Of a DNA stretch of 64,000 nucleotides, positions 33,538-41,877 are shown one piece after another. Source of the DNA: DASYKT01 sp035995185 (lineage in GTDB: Bacteria; Acidobacteriota; Blastocatellia; Pyrinomonadales; Pyrinomonadaceae). The stretch lies in assembly GCA_035995185.1 (NCBI GenBank), contig DASYKT010000022.1, forward strand, positions 1 through 64,000. The letters are read 5' to 3'. The notes under the pieces are model-generated. The model did not search any database. It was not told the origin of the DNA and was given only the letters and a program-made list of their open reading frames with translations. The translations under genes were made by a program, and so were the position numbers. Each line of letters opens with the position of its first letter. Position 1 is the stretch's first letter.

Positions 33538-35796
33538 ATGGGTTACAAAGTCCTACAAAAATCTTTCGATGTTGCCATAATTGCCGCTGGCGGTCTTGCG
33601 CTGGTGTGGGCGTTTACCCACCTTAACTACGACAAGATCGACCTCGGCTTTCTTCTGCTGACCGTTTTCACGTTGGCCGTGGCCTCGCGAATGCAGCTTC
33701 AGTTTCCCCGGTCGAACCTGGTCTTTACCTTCGCGGACGCGATGATCTTTCTCACCTTTCTTTTTTACGGCGGTGAGTTTGCCATCATCCTGGCTTCGCT
33801 CGAATTCCTGACCAATTCGGTCCGTATAAAAAGCCGGAACGCGGGCTATCCCAATTCCGCGATATTTTTTAATGTCGGCGGTATCGCTTTATCGACGACT
33901 ATTACCTACGTTAGCTATCTCACGCTCTTTCCTTTCCTTCAAAGTGTCGGGCAGCCGGCCGGTTTTGCCACCAGCGCCTATTTGCTTTCGGTGCTGGGAA
34001 CGATGGCCCTGATACAGTTTTTTGTTAATTCGACGCTGGTTGCCGGGTATGTCGCGTTTCGCAAGGAAAAGAGCTTTTGGCAGATCTGGCTGGATCAGAT
34101 GCTGCCCGGTTCGATCACTCACATAGCCGGGGCCGGTTTAGCGGGCCTCATTTATAAGCTGATCATCTACGCAGACCCGGTCGCCACGGTCGTGACCACG
34201 ATCGCCGTCGGGCTGGCATACTTTACTTATAGGAAATCGATCGGGGAGATCAACGTTTCCTTTGAAACAGCGGAAAAGGCCGAGCGCGCCAAGGCAGAAG
34301 CGGAAAGACAGCGTGCCGAGCAGGCCGAAGAGCACGTCAAGCAGCTGAACAGCTATTTAAAGGAGCAGGAGCGTATCAGCGACGCGCTGCGCAAGAGTAA
34401 GGAAGCCTTCCAGTATGCGGCCCTGCACGATTCGCTGACCGACGTTGCCAACCGGGCTTTTTTACAGGAGCAGCTAAAATCTTCGATCGAAAGATCCAAC
34501 GGCCCGGAGCAGACCAAATTCAGTGTGTTTTTCATCGATCTTAAGCGCTTTAAGAATATTAATGACTCTCTCGGCCATTCGATCGGCGACAAGATGCTGA
34601 TAATGGTGGCCAAGCGGCTGCAGGGTGCTGTGCGCGAGACTGATGTGGTCGCCCGCTTGGGTGGAGACGAATTCGCGGTCGTCCTCAACGACATCACGAG
34701 CCCCGCGGAAAACCTCAGGTTTGCCAAAAACATTCACCAGAAGATCTCGCAGCCTTTTATTCTGCAGGGCAACAAGGTCTTTATCTCGCTGCATCTCGGG
34801 ATCGCCCAGAGCGACGCGGAATACGACCATCCGGAAGAAATACTCCGTGATGCCGATATCGCGATGCATCACGCGAAAAAAGAGGAAGTTCCGATCGCCA
34901 TTTTCGACAAAGAACTTCGCTCTCGCATCGTAAACGCCGTGAAGATCGAATCCGATCTTCGTTTTGCGGTCCAGCGCAAGGAACTGGTCCTCTTTTACCA
35001 GCCTATCGTATCGCTCGAAGAGGGCGGACTGGCGGGTTTTGAGGCCCTGGTCCGGTGGAATCATCCAGAGCGCGGATTGGTTCCCCCCAACGATTTTATC
35101 CCGATCGCTGAAGAAAGCGGCATGATCATCCCCATGACGGGTTGGATCCTGAATGAAGCCTGCCGCCAGGTCGCCGAATGGCAGAAGCTGCCCGGGGTCG
35201 ATAAAAATCTGATGGTTAGTGTAAATCTTTCCGGCCGTCACCTGTCTGAGGTCAGCCTGGTCGACGACGTGCGCAAGGTGCTGGAAAAACACCGCCTGGC
35301 GCCGGATTCGTTAAAGCTGGAAATCACGGAATCCACGGCGATGCAGAACATTGAGATGACGGTCGATTCCCTGACCCGCCTGAAAGAATTGGGCGTCCGC
35401 CTGAGCATCGACGACTTCGGAACCGGTTACTCATCGCTCAGCCAACTGCACCGGCTGCCTTTTGACACGCTCAAAGTCGACCGTTCATTTGTTTCCAACG
35501 TACGCGAAGGCGGCGAGGACGGCGAGATCCTGCGGACGATAGTTTCACTGGCTAAGACCCTGAAGCTGAAGATCATCGCCGAAGGCATCGAGACCGTAGG
35601 ACAGCTCCAGATACTGAGAAAACTGGATTGCGACTATGGCCAGGGCTATTTGATGTCCAAACCCCTGCCGAAAGATCAGATCGAAGCGATGCTTAATGAA
35701 AAGGCCTGCTGGTTCCCGGAAGAAGTACAAATGCAGATACTTCCCGGCATGCAGGCGCAAGACCTCGACGCTGACAATCAATTACCTATCTTTTAA
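33538..35796 (+). CDS. Membrane-bound GGDEF-EAL protein
   Basis: A 752-residue cyclic-di-GMP enzyme. Residues 1-230 contain about seven or eight transmembrane helices (a MASE-like sensor). A coiled coil follows (about 240-290, KAERAKAEAERQRAEQAEE). The GGDEF domain is complete: RLGGDEF at 373-379 with the inhibitory I-site RETD five residues before. The EAL domain has EAL at 502-504, LEITES, DDFGTGYSSL and KIIAEGIET. Both synthase and phosphodiesterase motifs are intact, so the direction cannot be predicted. The start ATG lacks a clear ribosome site. Confidence 0.93.
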   Translation: MGYKVLQKSFDVAIIAAGGLALVWAFTHLNYDKIDLGFLLLTVFTLAVASRMQLQFPRSNLVFTFADAMIFLTFLFYGGEFAIILASLEFLTNSVRIKSRNAGYPNSAIFFNVGGIALSTTITYVSYLTLFPFLQSVGQPAGFATSAYLLSVLGTMALIQFFVNSTLVAGYVAFRKEKSFWQIWLDQMLPGSITHIAGAGLAGLIYKLIIYADPVATVVTTIAVGLAYFTYRKSIGEINVSFETAEKAERAKAEAERQRAEQAEEHVKQLNSYLKEQERISDALRKSKEAFQYAALHDSLTDVANRAFLQEQLKSSIERSNGPEQTKFSVFFIDLKRFKNINDSLGHSIGDKMLIMVAKRLQGAVRETDVVARLGGDEFAVVLNDITSPAENLRFAKNIHQKISQPFILQGNKVFISLHLGIAQSDAEYDHPEEILRDADIAMHHAKKEEVPIAIFDKELRSRIVNAVKIESDLRFAVQRKELVLFYQPIVSLEEGGLAGFEALVRWNHPERGLVPPNDFIPIAEESGMIIPMTGWILNEACRQVAEWQKLPGVDKNLMVSVNLSGRHLSEVSLVDDVRKVLEKHRLAPDSLKLEITESTAMQNIEMTVDSLTRLKELGVRLSIDDFGTGYSSLSQLHRLPFDTLKVDRSFVSNVREGGEDGEILRTIVSLAKTLKLKIIAEGIETVGQLQILRKLDCDYGQGYLMSKPLPKDQIEAMLNEKACWFPEEVQMQILPGMQAQDLDADNQLPIF

Positions 35797-35806
35797 ACAA
35801 GCTTTC

Positions 35807-35932
35807 GGAGCGCCGAATTCATTCGGCTCGAGAACATTATTAGAAGGCCAGGTTAAAAAAGCCAGGCAACAAAGAAAGCTTTTAGAAGCATTCGAACGTT
35901 CGCACGTTCGTGCCGAATAAATTCGGCGCTCC
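35807..35932. repeat. REP-like inverted pair, family B
   Basis: GGAGCGCCGAATTCATTCGGC at the left and GCCGAATAAATTCGGCGCTCC at the right, with an 84-base interior that includes CGAACGTTCGCACGTTCG, itself palindromic. It lies between the GGDEF-EAL gene and the prolyl oligopeptidase gene. Confidence 0.85.
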
Positions 35933-36003
35933 ATACCACTTTCCCTTTAATTTCTACGCCTTTTGCGTTATGCTTTTTGCAAAAAGTTAAGGGAGAGGTG
36001 TAA

Positions 36004-38118
36004 ATGACAAAGATCATTACGTTGTTTTTAGCGCTGGTGTTTTTATTGACAGGCAGCGTTTCTGCACAGCAATCATTCGATTATCCCAAAGCAAAAAAGG
36101 TCGAACAGGTTGATGAATATCATGGAATGAAGATCTCCGACCCGTATCGCTGGTTGGAGGACACTGAGTCCACGGACTCACGCGCATGGATCGACGCGGA
36201 AAATGCGCTGACCGCTTCGTACCTGGATACGATCGCCCCGCAGCGTCAGATGCTCAAAGAGCGCCTGACCAAGCTCTGGAACTACGAAAAAATTTACGCG
36301 CCGAACAAGGTCGGCAATTTCTATATCTACGCCAAAAACGACGGGCTGCAGAATCAGAACGTTCTGTATATCGCCAGTTCGATAACCGATCCGGGCAAGG
36401 TATTTTTCGACCCGAACAAGCTTACTGCCGACGGGACCGCTGCTTTAAACGGTTCGTCATTTACCGACGACGGCAAACTCTGGGCCTATGGCGTGGCGGT
36501 GGCCGGTTCCGACCGCACCGAATGGCACATCCGCGACGTTGCTACGGGCCAGGATCTTCCGGACACCTTAAGGCCGAACCGCCAGGGCGGGATCTCGTGG
36601 CTCAAAGATAACTCGGGCTTTTTCTACAGCCGTTTTCCCGATGCCCAGGCCGGCGGCGAGTTAAAAGGCAACAACTTCAACCAGAAAATGTATTTTCATA
36701 AACTCGGCACTCCGCAGACGGATGATTACGTGGTTTATGAACCGACCGACAAAGAATATTTCGTCGGCGGCGGCGTCTCCGAAGACGGCAATTGGCTGAT
36801 CATTTCCATCGGCAAGGGCACTTCGCCGAAGAATATGGTTTATTTCAAAAACCTGACGGCCGAAAAAGCGCCGATCATCCCGCTGGTCGACAAGCTCGAG
36901 GGCAACTACAGCTTCATCGGTAACGACGAAGCCAATTTTTATTTCTTTACCGATCAAGGCGCTTCGCGCGGCAGAGTAGTGGCCGTCAACGCGCTGGCCA
37001 AAGACCGGATCTGGAAGGACATCGTTCCCGAGTCGGCGGAGACTTTACAGGGAGTCGATTTTCTTAACAACCAGTTCGTCCTTTCCTATCTGAAAGACGC
37101 CTATACACAGATCAAGATCGTCGATACCAATGGAAAATCCGTCCGCGAAGTAAAACTTCCCGGGATCGGCAGCGCCGGTGGATTTAACGGCAAACGTTAC
37201 GACACTGAAACTTTCTACACATATTCCAGCTACAATGCCCCGCCGACCATCTATCGCTATGATATGAAAACCGGCAAGAGCGATCTGTTCCGCACGGCAA
37301 AGGTTGATTTCGACCCCACCAATTTTGAGGTCAAACAGGTTTTCTATCCGAGCAAGGACGGCACCAAAGTGCCGATGTTCATCGTTCACAAAAAAGGCAT
37401 CAAGCTTGACGGTTCGAATCCGACCATCCTTTACGGCTACGGCGGTTTTAATATTCCGCAGACGCCGAGCTTTAGCGTTTCCCGCGTGGTCTGGCTGGAA
37501 ATGGGCGGCGTGTTGGCGGTCGCCAACCTACGCGGCGGCAGTGAGTATGGCGAAAGCTGGCACGAAGGCGGAATGAAGTTGAAAAAGCAAAATGTTTTTG
37601 ACGACTTTATCTCGGCGGGTGAATGGCTGATCGCAAATAAATACACGTCGACGCCGAAACTCGCCATTCAGGGCGGTTCTAACGGCGGCTTGCTGGTCGG
37701 AGCGGTCCTTAACCAGCGTCCGGACCTCTTCGGCGCGGCCCTGCCGGCGGTGGGCGTGATGGATATGCTGCGCTTTACGAAATTTACCATCGGTTGGGCG
37801 TGGACCTCGGACTATGGCTCGCCCGATAACGCGGAAGAGTTCAAGGCCATCTACGCATACTCACCTCTGCACAACATCAAGCCCGGCACGAAATATCCGC
37901 CAACGCTGGTGACCACTGCCGATCACGACGACCGTGTCTTCCCGGCCCACAGCTTTAAATACACGGCAACGATGCAGGCGGCACAGTCCGGTAATGCTCC
38001 GGTCCTGATCCGTATCGAAACCCGCGCAGGCCATGGCGCCGGCAAACCGACGACCAAGATCATTCAGGAACAAGCCGATATCTACGGATTCCTGATGAAG
38101 AGCCTGGACATGAAGTAA
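36004..38118 (+). CDS. Secreted prolyl oligopeptidase (S9A)
   Basis: A 704-residue serine peptidase that cleaves short peptides after proline. A signal peptide (FLALVFLLTGSVSAQ) sends it to the periplasm. The beta-propeller spans about 80-430 and the alpha/beta-hydrolase domain follows. The catalytic serine is S559 in GGSNGG, the aspartate in DHDDRV (640-645) and the histidine H677 in RAGHGAGKP. N-terminal DYPKAKKVEQVDEYHG and DPYRWLED are family-typical. GGGAGAGG lies about 5 bases before the ATG. Identity is secure. Confidence 0.93.
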   Translation: MTKIITLFLALVFLLTGSVSAQQSFDYPKAKKVEQVDEYHGMKISDPYRWLEDTESTDSRAWIDAENALTASYLDTIAPQRQMLKERLTKLWNYEKIYAPNKVGNFYIYAKNDGLQNQNVLYIASSITDPGKVFFDPNKLTADGTAALNGSSFTDDGKLWAYGVAVAGSDRTEWHIRDVATGQDLPDTLRPNRQGGISWLKDNSGFFYSRFPDAQAGGELKGNNFNQKMYFHKLGTPQTDDYVVYEPTDKEYFVGGGVSEDGNWLIISIGKGTSPKNMVYFKNLTAEKAPIIPLVDKLEGNYSFIGNDEANFYFFTDQGASRGRVVAVNALAKDRIWKDIVPESAETLQGVDFLNNQFVLSYLKDAYTQIKIVDTNGKSVREVKLPGIGSAGGFNGKRYDTETFYTYSSYNAPPTIYRYDMKTGKSDLFRTAKVDFDPTNFEVKQVFYPSKDGTKVPMFIVHKKGIKLDGSNPTILYGYGGFNIPQTPSFSVSRVVWLEMGGVLAVANLRGGSEYGESWHEGGMKLKKQNVFDDFISAGEWLIANKYTSTPKLAIQGGSNGGLLVGAVLNQRPDLFGAALPAVGVMDMLRFTKFTIGWAWTSDYGSPDNAEEFKAIYAYSPLHNIKPGTKYPPTLVTTADHDDRVFPAHSFKYTATMQAAQSGNAPVLIRIETRAGHGAGKPTTKIIQEQADIYGFLMKSLDMK

Positions 38119-38132
38119 GGAGCGCATATTTT

Positions 38133-38153
38133 GGAGCGCCGAATTCATTCGGC
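38133..38153. repeat. Family B half-element, left boundary of orphan cassette
   Basis: GGAGCGCCGAATTCATTCGGC. Its inverse partner GCCGAATAAATTCGGCGCTCC is at 38885-38905, on the other side of the orphan gene. Confidence 0.8.
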
Positions 38154-38161
38154 AAAAGGCG

Positions 38162-38186
38162 GGCAGGCCTTGTGCCTGCCTTTTTT
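38162..38186 (+). terminator. Terminator after prolyl oligopeptidase gene
   Basis: A 7-bp stem GGCAGGC / GCCTGCC with a 5-base loop and TTTTTT. It ends two bases before the stop codon of the convergent orphan gene. Confidence 0.85.
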
Positions 38187-38187
38187 A

Positions 38188-38814
38188 TTACAGATAAATT
38201 GTCGGAAAGATCAAATGAAAGGGTTGATAGATTCCAAAAAAAGAAAAATAACCTCCTCTATGTGCCCTATATGCTCGTTTAATGTGTCGAATAATCTCAA
38301 CAGCTTCTACCCACGACATTTGTTTGCTTGAACTAACCATATCGCATAACTGTTGATCTGTTAGTCGTATAGGTAAAAAGGCTTGCGTTGGATTGGATGA
38401 AATAGCATTTCCTTGCATATCTATATCGATCATACATTCCGTAAAACCGTCTATCTTATACCAGCAGCATGGGGTATTTAGCCTGATATCGAATAATGAT
38501 TGAGCCAATGGAACTCCTGCTAGAACGGAAATACCGAACTCTTTATTCATATGGCTATAATTGATCAATTCTTCATTGATTTTGAACGAAATTTTATGAT
38601 CCTTAACTGGGGAAAGCTTTGGACGTCTGGCAAAAGCACTTATGATTTTAACCGAAGAACGTGCCATCATTCCTCGCGAGGTGGAATTTCCTTCTCTGGT
38701 GCTCCAAAAAAACATGGGTATTATTTCTGAAGTTAAACTTTCAAAGCGCTTTACTAAATCAGGCACCAGAACATATTCTGCTGAATGTTCCGACATAAAG
38801 TTGGGATAGTTCAT
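38188..38814 (-). CDS. Orphan AT-rich protein of unknown function
   Basis: A 208-residue protein I do not recognise. It is soluble, with no signal peptide or membrane helix. Visible segments are EYVLVPDLVKRFESL, MFFWSTREGN, a basic stretch RSSVKIISAFARRPKL, NTPCCWYKIDGF and a C-terminal helix VEAVEIIRHIKRAYRAHRG. The start is set at the ATG 38814 (an in-frame TTG is two codons upstream). There is no Shine-Dalgarno, but TATAAT lies 7 bases upstream. The base composition is AT-richer than the neighbours. It is bracketed by inverted family-B repeats and by two terminators, like an inserted cassette. Confidence 0.55.
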   Translation of the reverse strand: MNYPNFMSEHSAEYVLVPDLVKRFESLTSEIIPMFFWSTREGNSTSRGMMARSSVKIISAFARRPKLSPVKDHKISFKINEELINYSHMNKEFGISVLAGVPLAQSLFDIRLNTPCCWYKIDGFTECMIDIDMQGNAISSNPTQAFLPIRLTDQQLCDMVSSSKQMSWVEAVEIIRHIKRAYRAHRGGYFSFFGIYQPFHLIFPTIYL

Positions 38815-38821
38815 GATCAAG

Positions 38822-38827
38822 ATTATA
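38822..38827 (-). promoter_or_regulatory. TATAAT -10 box of the orphan gene
   Basis: On the minus strand TATAAT ends 7 bases before the ATG at 38814, so transcription would start at or next to the start codon. No good -35 box is visible. Confidence 0.45.
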
Positions 38828-38853
38828 TTATCTATGCTGAATTTTATTCAGAT

Positions 38854-38884
38854 AAAAAAGGCGGGCGGGCGGCCCGCCTTTTTT
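38854..38884. terminator. Strong bidirectional terminator
   Basis: A 13-bp perfect stem AAAAAAGGCGGGC / GCCCGCCTTTTTT with a 5-base loop. It works in both directions and would stop SIMPL-gene transcripts before they enter the orphan gene. Confidence 0.9.
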
Positions 38885-38905
38885 GCCGAATAAATTCGGC
38901 GCTCC
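38885..38905. repeat. Family B half-element, right boundary of orphan cassette
   Basis: GCCGAATAAATTCGGCGCTCC, inverted relative to 38133-38153. Confidence 0.8.
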
Positions 38906-38911
38906 ACACCC

Positions 38912-39649
38912 TTACGAAACCGCAAAGCTTATATTCACCACCGCGGTTATATCCTTATAAACAGACGAGGTGTCGCTGATGCCAGAATCGGAGACGTCGG
39001 TTGAATCGGCGGCCGTGATCTGCATCACGCCCATTTTGGCGGAACGCACCGCACCGATCTTATTACCGGTCGAAGAAGCGATCTGCTCGGCGCGTGTTTT
39101 GGCGTCCTTGGCCGCTTCGCCCAGCATCTCGACCTTGAGATCGCCGAGCTGGGTGTAATAATAGCGCGGCGCGCTGGATTCTATCAGGATGCCCTGGTTT
39201 AACAGCTCCGTCGCTTCGCGCGCGATCGAGCCGATCCTCTCGACATCGGGCGATTTCACCTCTACGTATTGCTGCAGAGAGTATCCGGTTATCTCGGAAT
39301 TTTCATTTCCCTCGGCGTCCCGGCCGTGGAGCGCCGTGGTCGAAATGGAAGAGATCGTGATCTGATCTTCCGGAATTCCCTTCCCCAGCAGATATTGTTT
39401 TATCCGGGGCACGTTTTCGGTCAGGACCTTGTAGGCCTCAGCCAATGTCGAAGCCTGGTGAGAGACCCCGGCGCTCCACATTACGATATCCGATTTAATG
39501 CGTTTCTTGGCGGAACCGGTGACGGTCACCGCCTCATCGCCGCTCCTCTTACTCGTATAAGCCCACCCCAGCACGATCGACGACAAAACCAAACCCACAG
39601 CCAGCGCCAGCCCGGCATTAGAAAGAAAACTCTTTTTTTCTTCGCTCAT
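38912..39649 (-). CDS. SIMPL-domain (DUF541) protein
   Basis: A 245-residue envelope protein with an N-terminal transmembrane/signal helix (AGLALAVGLVLSSIVLGWAY). The SIMPL domain follows (VTVTGSAKKRIKSDIVMWSAGV; ITGYSLQQYVEVKSPDVERI; AKDAKTRAEQIASSTGNKIG). Family members are periplasmic and often linked to oxidative stress or outer-membrane processes; the mechanism is unknown. It is monocistronic and ends at the repeat/terminator that borders the orphan cassette. Confidence 0.88.
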   Translation of the reverse strand: MSEEKKSFLSNAGLALAVGLVLSSIVLGWAYTSKRSGDEAVTVTGSAKKRIKSDIVMWSAGVSHQASTLAEAYKVLTENVPRIKQYLLGKGIPEDQITISSISTTALHGRDAEGNENSEITGYSLQQYVEVKSPDVERIGSIAREATELLNQGILIESSAPRYYYTQLGDLKVEMLGEAAKDAKTRAEQIASSTGNKIGAVRSAKMGVMQITAADSTDVSDSGISDTSSVYKDITAVVNISFAVS

Positions 39650-39846
39650 TTCCTTTTATGCTACCTCAAAGCAACATCGAACACTTTACCCGTCCGCGCC
39701 GGGCCCTAAAAACCTCGCGCGGCAAACATAAACCGCAGTGGATATCCACAGGTTCGCGAAGGAATATACTCTTAATTTTAAAAAATACAAGAGTTTTTTT
39801 AGCGCGTGAATCTGCTTAAATTGCCACCGGCTTTACAGGCAAGCCG

Positions 39847-39888
39847 TGTTTCACTTTTGTTTCATCCGGGGTGAACCAAAGTGAAACA
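39847..39888. repeat. Hairpin of TGTTTCACTTT / AAAGTGAAACA
   Basis: 11-bp perfect arms enclose 20 bases that contain a further GTTTCA/TGAAC pair. Two more TGAAAC motifs follow (39891-39896 and 39901-39906). Function unknown; possibly a protein-binding array or a relic. Confidence 0.6.
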
Positions 39889-40184
39889 CCTGAAACGTTT
39901 TTGAAACGCTGTTTTGGGAATTTTGGAATTCAAAGAGCGGCGGTCGAGTGACGGCGGGAGACCGCGCGGTAAGAGATATATGAAGAGGCGCCCGAGGTGA
40001 AGAACGTTTTTTGTCCGATCGGGAATTTTTGTTTCATTAGCGGCAAAAAAAAGACCGGAACCACCTGCCTCACACTAAAAACACAAAAAGAGAATTTCCA
40101 CCACAAAGACACTGTAGAACACAAAGCGATCCCCCGTACCCAAAGTTTCACATTATCAGGATTTAGTTGAGAAAAAGAGCCGCA

Positions 40185-40230
40185 AAGAGAGAACCACCCC
40201 GCTGCTAAAGCAGCGGGGTGGTTCTCTCTT
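40185..40230. repeat. Perfect 22-bp palindrome, family C
   Basis: AGAGAGAACCACCCCGCTGC is mirrored after a 2-base loop (AA) by GCAGCGGGGTGGTTCTCTCT. It has the family-C core (AACCACCCC) with a different centre. Confidence 0.9.
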
Positions 40231-40352
40231 GTCAGTAGCGTCGGCGTCAGCCGATGCGTCTCTTGTCAGAACCGGGAGCAGTAGCGACCGGGTAACAGCT
40301 AACAAAAAAAAGACGCCCGAAAGCGTCCTTTTTATTCAAATAAGCCTTGCTG

Positions 40353-40858
40353 CTATTTCTTCTTTTCTTCCTCAATGGTATTTACTTTTACACCGTGGGT
40401 TTCAAAGTCCGCTCTGATCTGGCGGAAATTATCCCCGCCCAGTTTGATGACGGCAAAATCCTTTTCGGTTTGAATTGTCAGCCAGTGATTCTTTTTCTTG
40501 ATAAAGAGGAACGGCAGGGCAAAGATGAATCCCACGAGCAATGCGGTCGCTACCGCGCCGCCGCCGGAAAGCATCGGTTTTTTGGAATAAGAATAATCGG
40601 CTACTTTTATACCGAATAATTTATGTTCTTTGACGAAGATGCGAAGGAACTCTTATCCGGTACAATGGTAAAATTCTTTTCATTCATCGTGAGGTCGGCA
40701 TCGGTCTCAACCGACTTTTTTCCTTCGGAAACGACCAGCTCCGCATCATACGTGTGCGACACGGTCTGAGCGAACGCTGACGAAATCGCCAGGATCGAGG
40801 TTATGATCACAGTGGAAATGATTTTGTAAACACACAATTTTATATTGATTTCTCGCAT
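40353..40858 (-). pseudogene. Secreted/membrane protein split by a one-base frameshift
   Basis: The first frame (40607-40858) has a signal peptide (TVIITSILAISSAFAQ) and DAELVVSEGKKSVETDADLT, and ends early at NINYSV. The second frame (40353-40574 and the codons before it) reads KLFGIKVADYSYSKKP, then a transmembrane helix (ALLVGFIFALPFLFIKK) and a charged C-terminus. Adding one A at ACATAAATT (near 40620) joins them into one protein of about 168 residues: signal peptide, small extracytoplasmic domain, single membrane helix, cytoplasmic tail. I recognise no family. The lesion may be a homopolymer error in the assembly. Confidence 0.65.
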
Positions 40859-41009
40859 TTAAATTTTTAAACTCCTTAATTTTATTCGAGAGGGTTGGGC
40901 AAATTAACCGAGAGTGTAGCCCGTTTCGCTTCGCAAGTCAATAAATATAACAAAAGGCAGTCTTAAAGCCTGGCGCATCAAATAACCATTTCGGAATAGA
41001 TGAAAGATC

Positions 41010-41061
41010 ATAGATGATAACTGAGAGAGCCGATCTCTTATCTGTCATCTATCAGTTATCA
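41010..41061. repeat. Inverted repeat, family E
   Basis: TGATAACTGA (41015-41024) pairs with TCAGTTATCA (41052-41061), and the interior GAGAGAGCCGATCTC resembles the 32248 copy. Confidence 0.75.
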
Positions 41062-41090
41062 ACTACTGCCGAATGGCAACCTCATAGTTT

Positions 41091-41549
41091 TCACGGTCGC
41101 ACCCGCGTTGCGTGAATATTTGCCATCCGCCAGTTTCCCTTTTGTTTTACCCAAACGGCCGACATCCGGTAGCGGCCGACGGTGGGCTTGCCGTCCTTGT
41201 CTTTTCCGGTGACCACCAGCAGATAATTGGCGACAGCCGTCTTACCGTAGCTGCGCACCTTGAAGTCTTCGTAGTCGGGCGCCAGTTCAGCGGCGGGTTC
41301 GGTGTCGGACTTTATGTCCTCGAGAAATTTTTTCTTATCGTAAATGCTGCCGTTAGCGGCGACGAAAATAAAGTCGTCGCTGAAGATCCGGTCGAGCGCG
41401 GCGATGTCCTTTTTCCCTTCGGCGTCATCCTGCGCCCGCTGCAATGCGATAAATTGCTGTTCGAGTTCATTATTTTTCGCCGTTTGCGCGTGAGCAAAGG
41501 TGAATGCCGTGAAAATAAACGAGGCTGCCAAAAACATTTTTCGTTTCAT
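41091..41549 (-). CDS. Secreted NTF2-like (DUF4440/SnoaL-type) protein
   Basis: A 152-residue protein with a signal peptide (FLAASFIFTAFTFAHAQ) and one NTF2-like cone fold: EQQFIALQRAQDDAEGKKDIAALDRIFSDDF (helical start), GSIYDKKKFLEDI and the final strands AVWVKQKGNWRMANIHATRV. Such domains bind small ligands or act as simple enzymes; the role here is unknown. I start it at the ATG 41549 because residues upstream would precede the signal peptide. TATAAT lies 7 bases before it. Confidence 0.8.
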   Translation of the reverse strand: MKRKMFLAASFIFTAFTFAHAQTAKNNELEQQFIALQRAQDDAEGKKDIAALDRIFSDDFIFVAANGSIYDKKKFLEDIKSDTEPAAELAPDYEDFKVRSYGKTAVANYLLVVTGKDKDGKPTVGRYRMSAVWVKQKGNWRMANIHATRVRP

Positions 41550-41556
41550 CGACGTG

Positions 41557-41562
41557 ATTATA
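41557..41562 (-). promoter_or_regulatory. TATAAT -10 box before the NTF2-like gene
   Basis: TATAAT on the minus strand ends 7 bases before the ATG at 41549, a leaderless arrangement like those at 38822 and 28878. Confidence 0.4.
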
Positions 41563-41607
41563 GCAGTTAGCTTGCCCATAGATACTCTCGGGCGAATACG
41601 GCGGCTA

Positions 41608-41703
41608 TTTCGTGTATTTAGTGTGCTTCGTGGTTAACTCTTAAAGTTGTCTAAGCATAACGAAACGAAAACCTTAACCACGAAGCACACTAAATACACG
41701 AAA
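41608..41703. repeat. REP-like inverted pair, family A
   Basis: TTTCGTGTATTTAGTGTGC then TTCGTGGTTA, inverted at 41673-41703 (AACCACGAAGCACACTAAAT...CACGAAA), with a 22-base spacer. Confidence 0.85.
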
Positions 41704-41877
41704 CAAGAGCCGCTTTTCATCTTTAGATCGGCGTGAGCAAGCTTTTATGGACAACGCCATTTTCCGCCTAAGCAACCCAAACCCCTTCCACCTCGTCTTA
41801 CGTTCGTACTCAGCTGGTCTATCAATTAAAAACTAACACTGGGGATTGCGCGACTTGTCTCCGGAGGAGAGGTCTGT

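Larger units (their letters stand above)
39650..40352. other. Gene-free region (about 700 bp) with hairpins
   Basis: No gene is supported. It holds a hairpin with TGAAAC motifs (39847-39888) and a perfect 22-bp family-C palindrome (40185-40230). The rest shows no recognisable pattern. Confidence 0.5.
41550..41877. other. Divergent intergenic region with a family-A repeat
   Basis: Between the NTF2-like gene (minus) and the DUF4139 gene (plus). It contains the family-A pair at 41608-41703. GGAGGAGAGG lies just before the DUF4139 start. Confidence 0.5.

Noticed and set aside
39930..40151. 73-codon minus-strand frame in the gene-free region
   Set aside because: No ribosome site, odd composition and no recognisable features.
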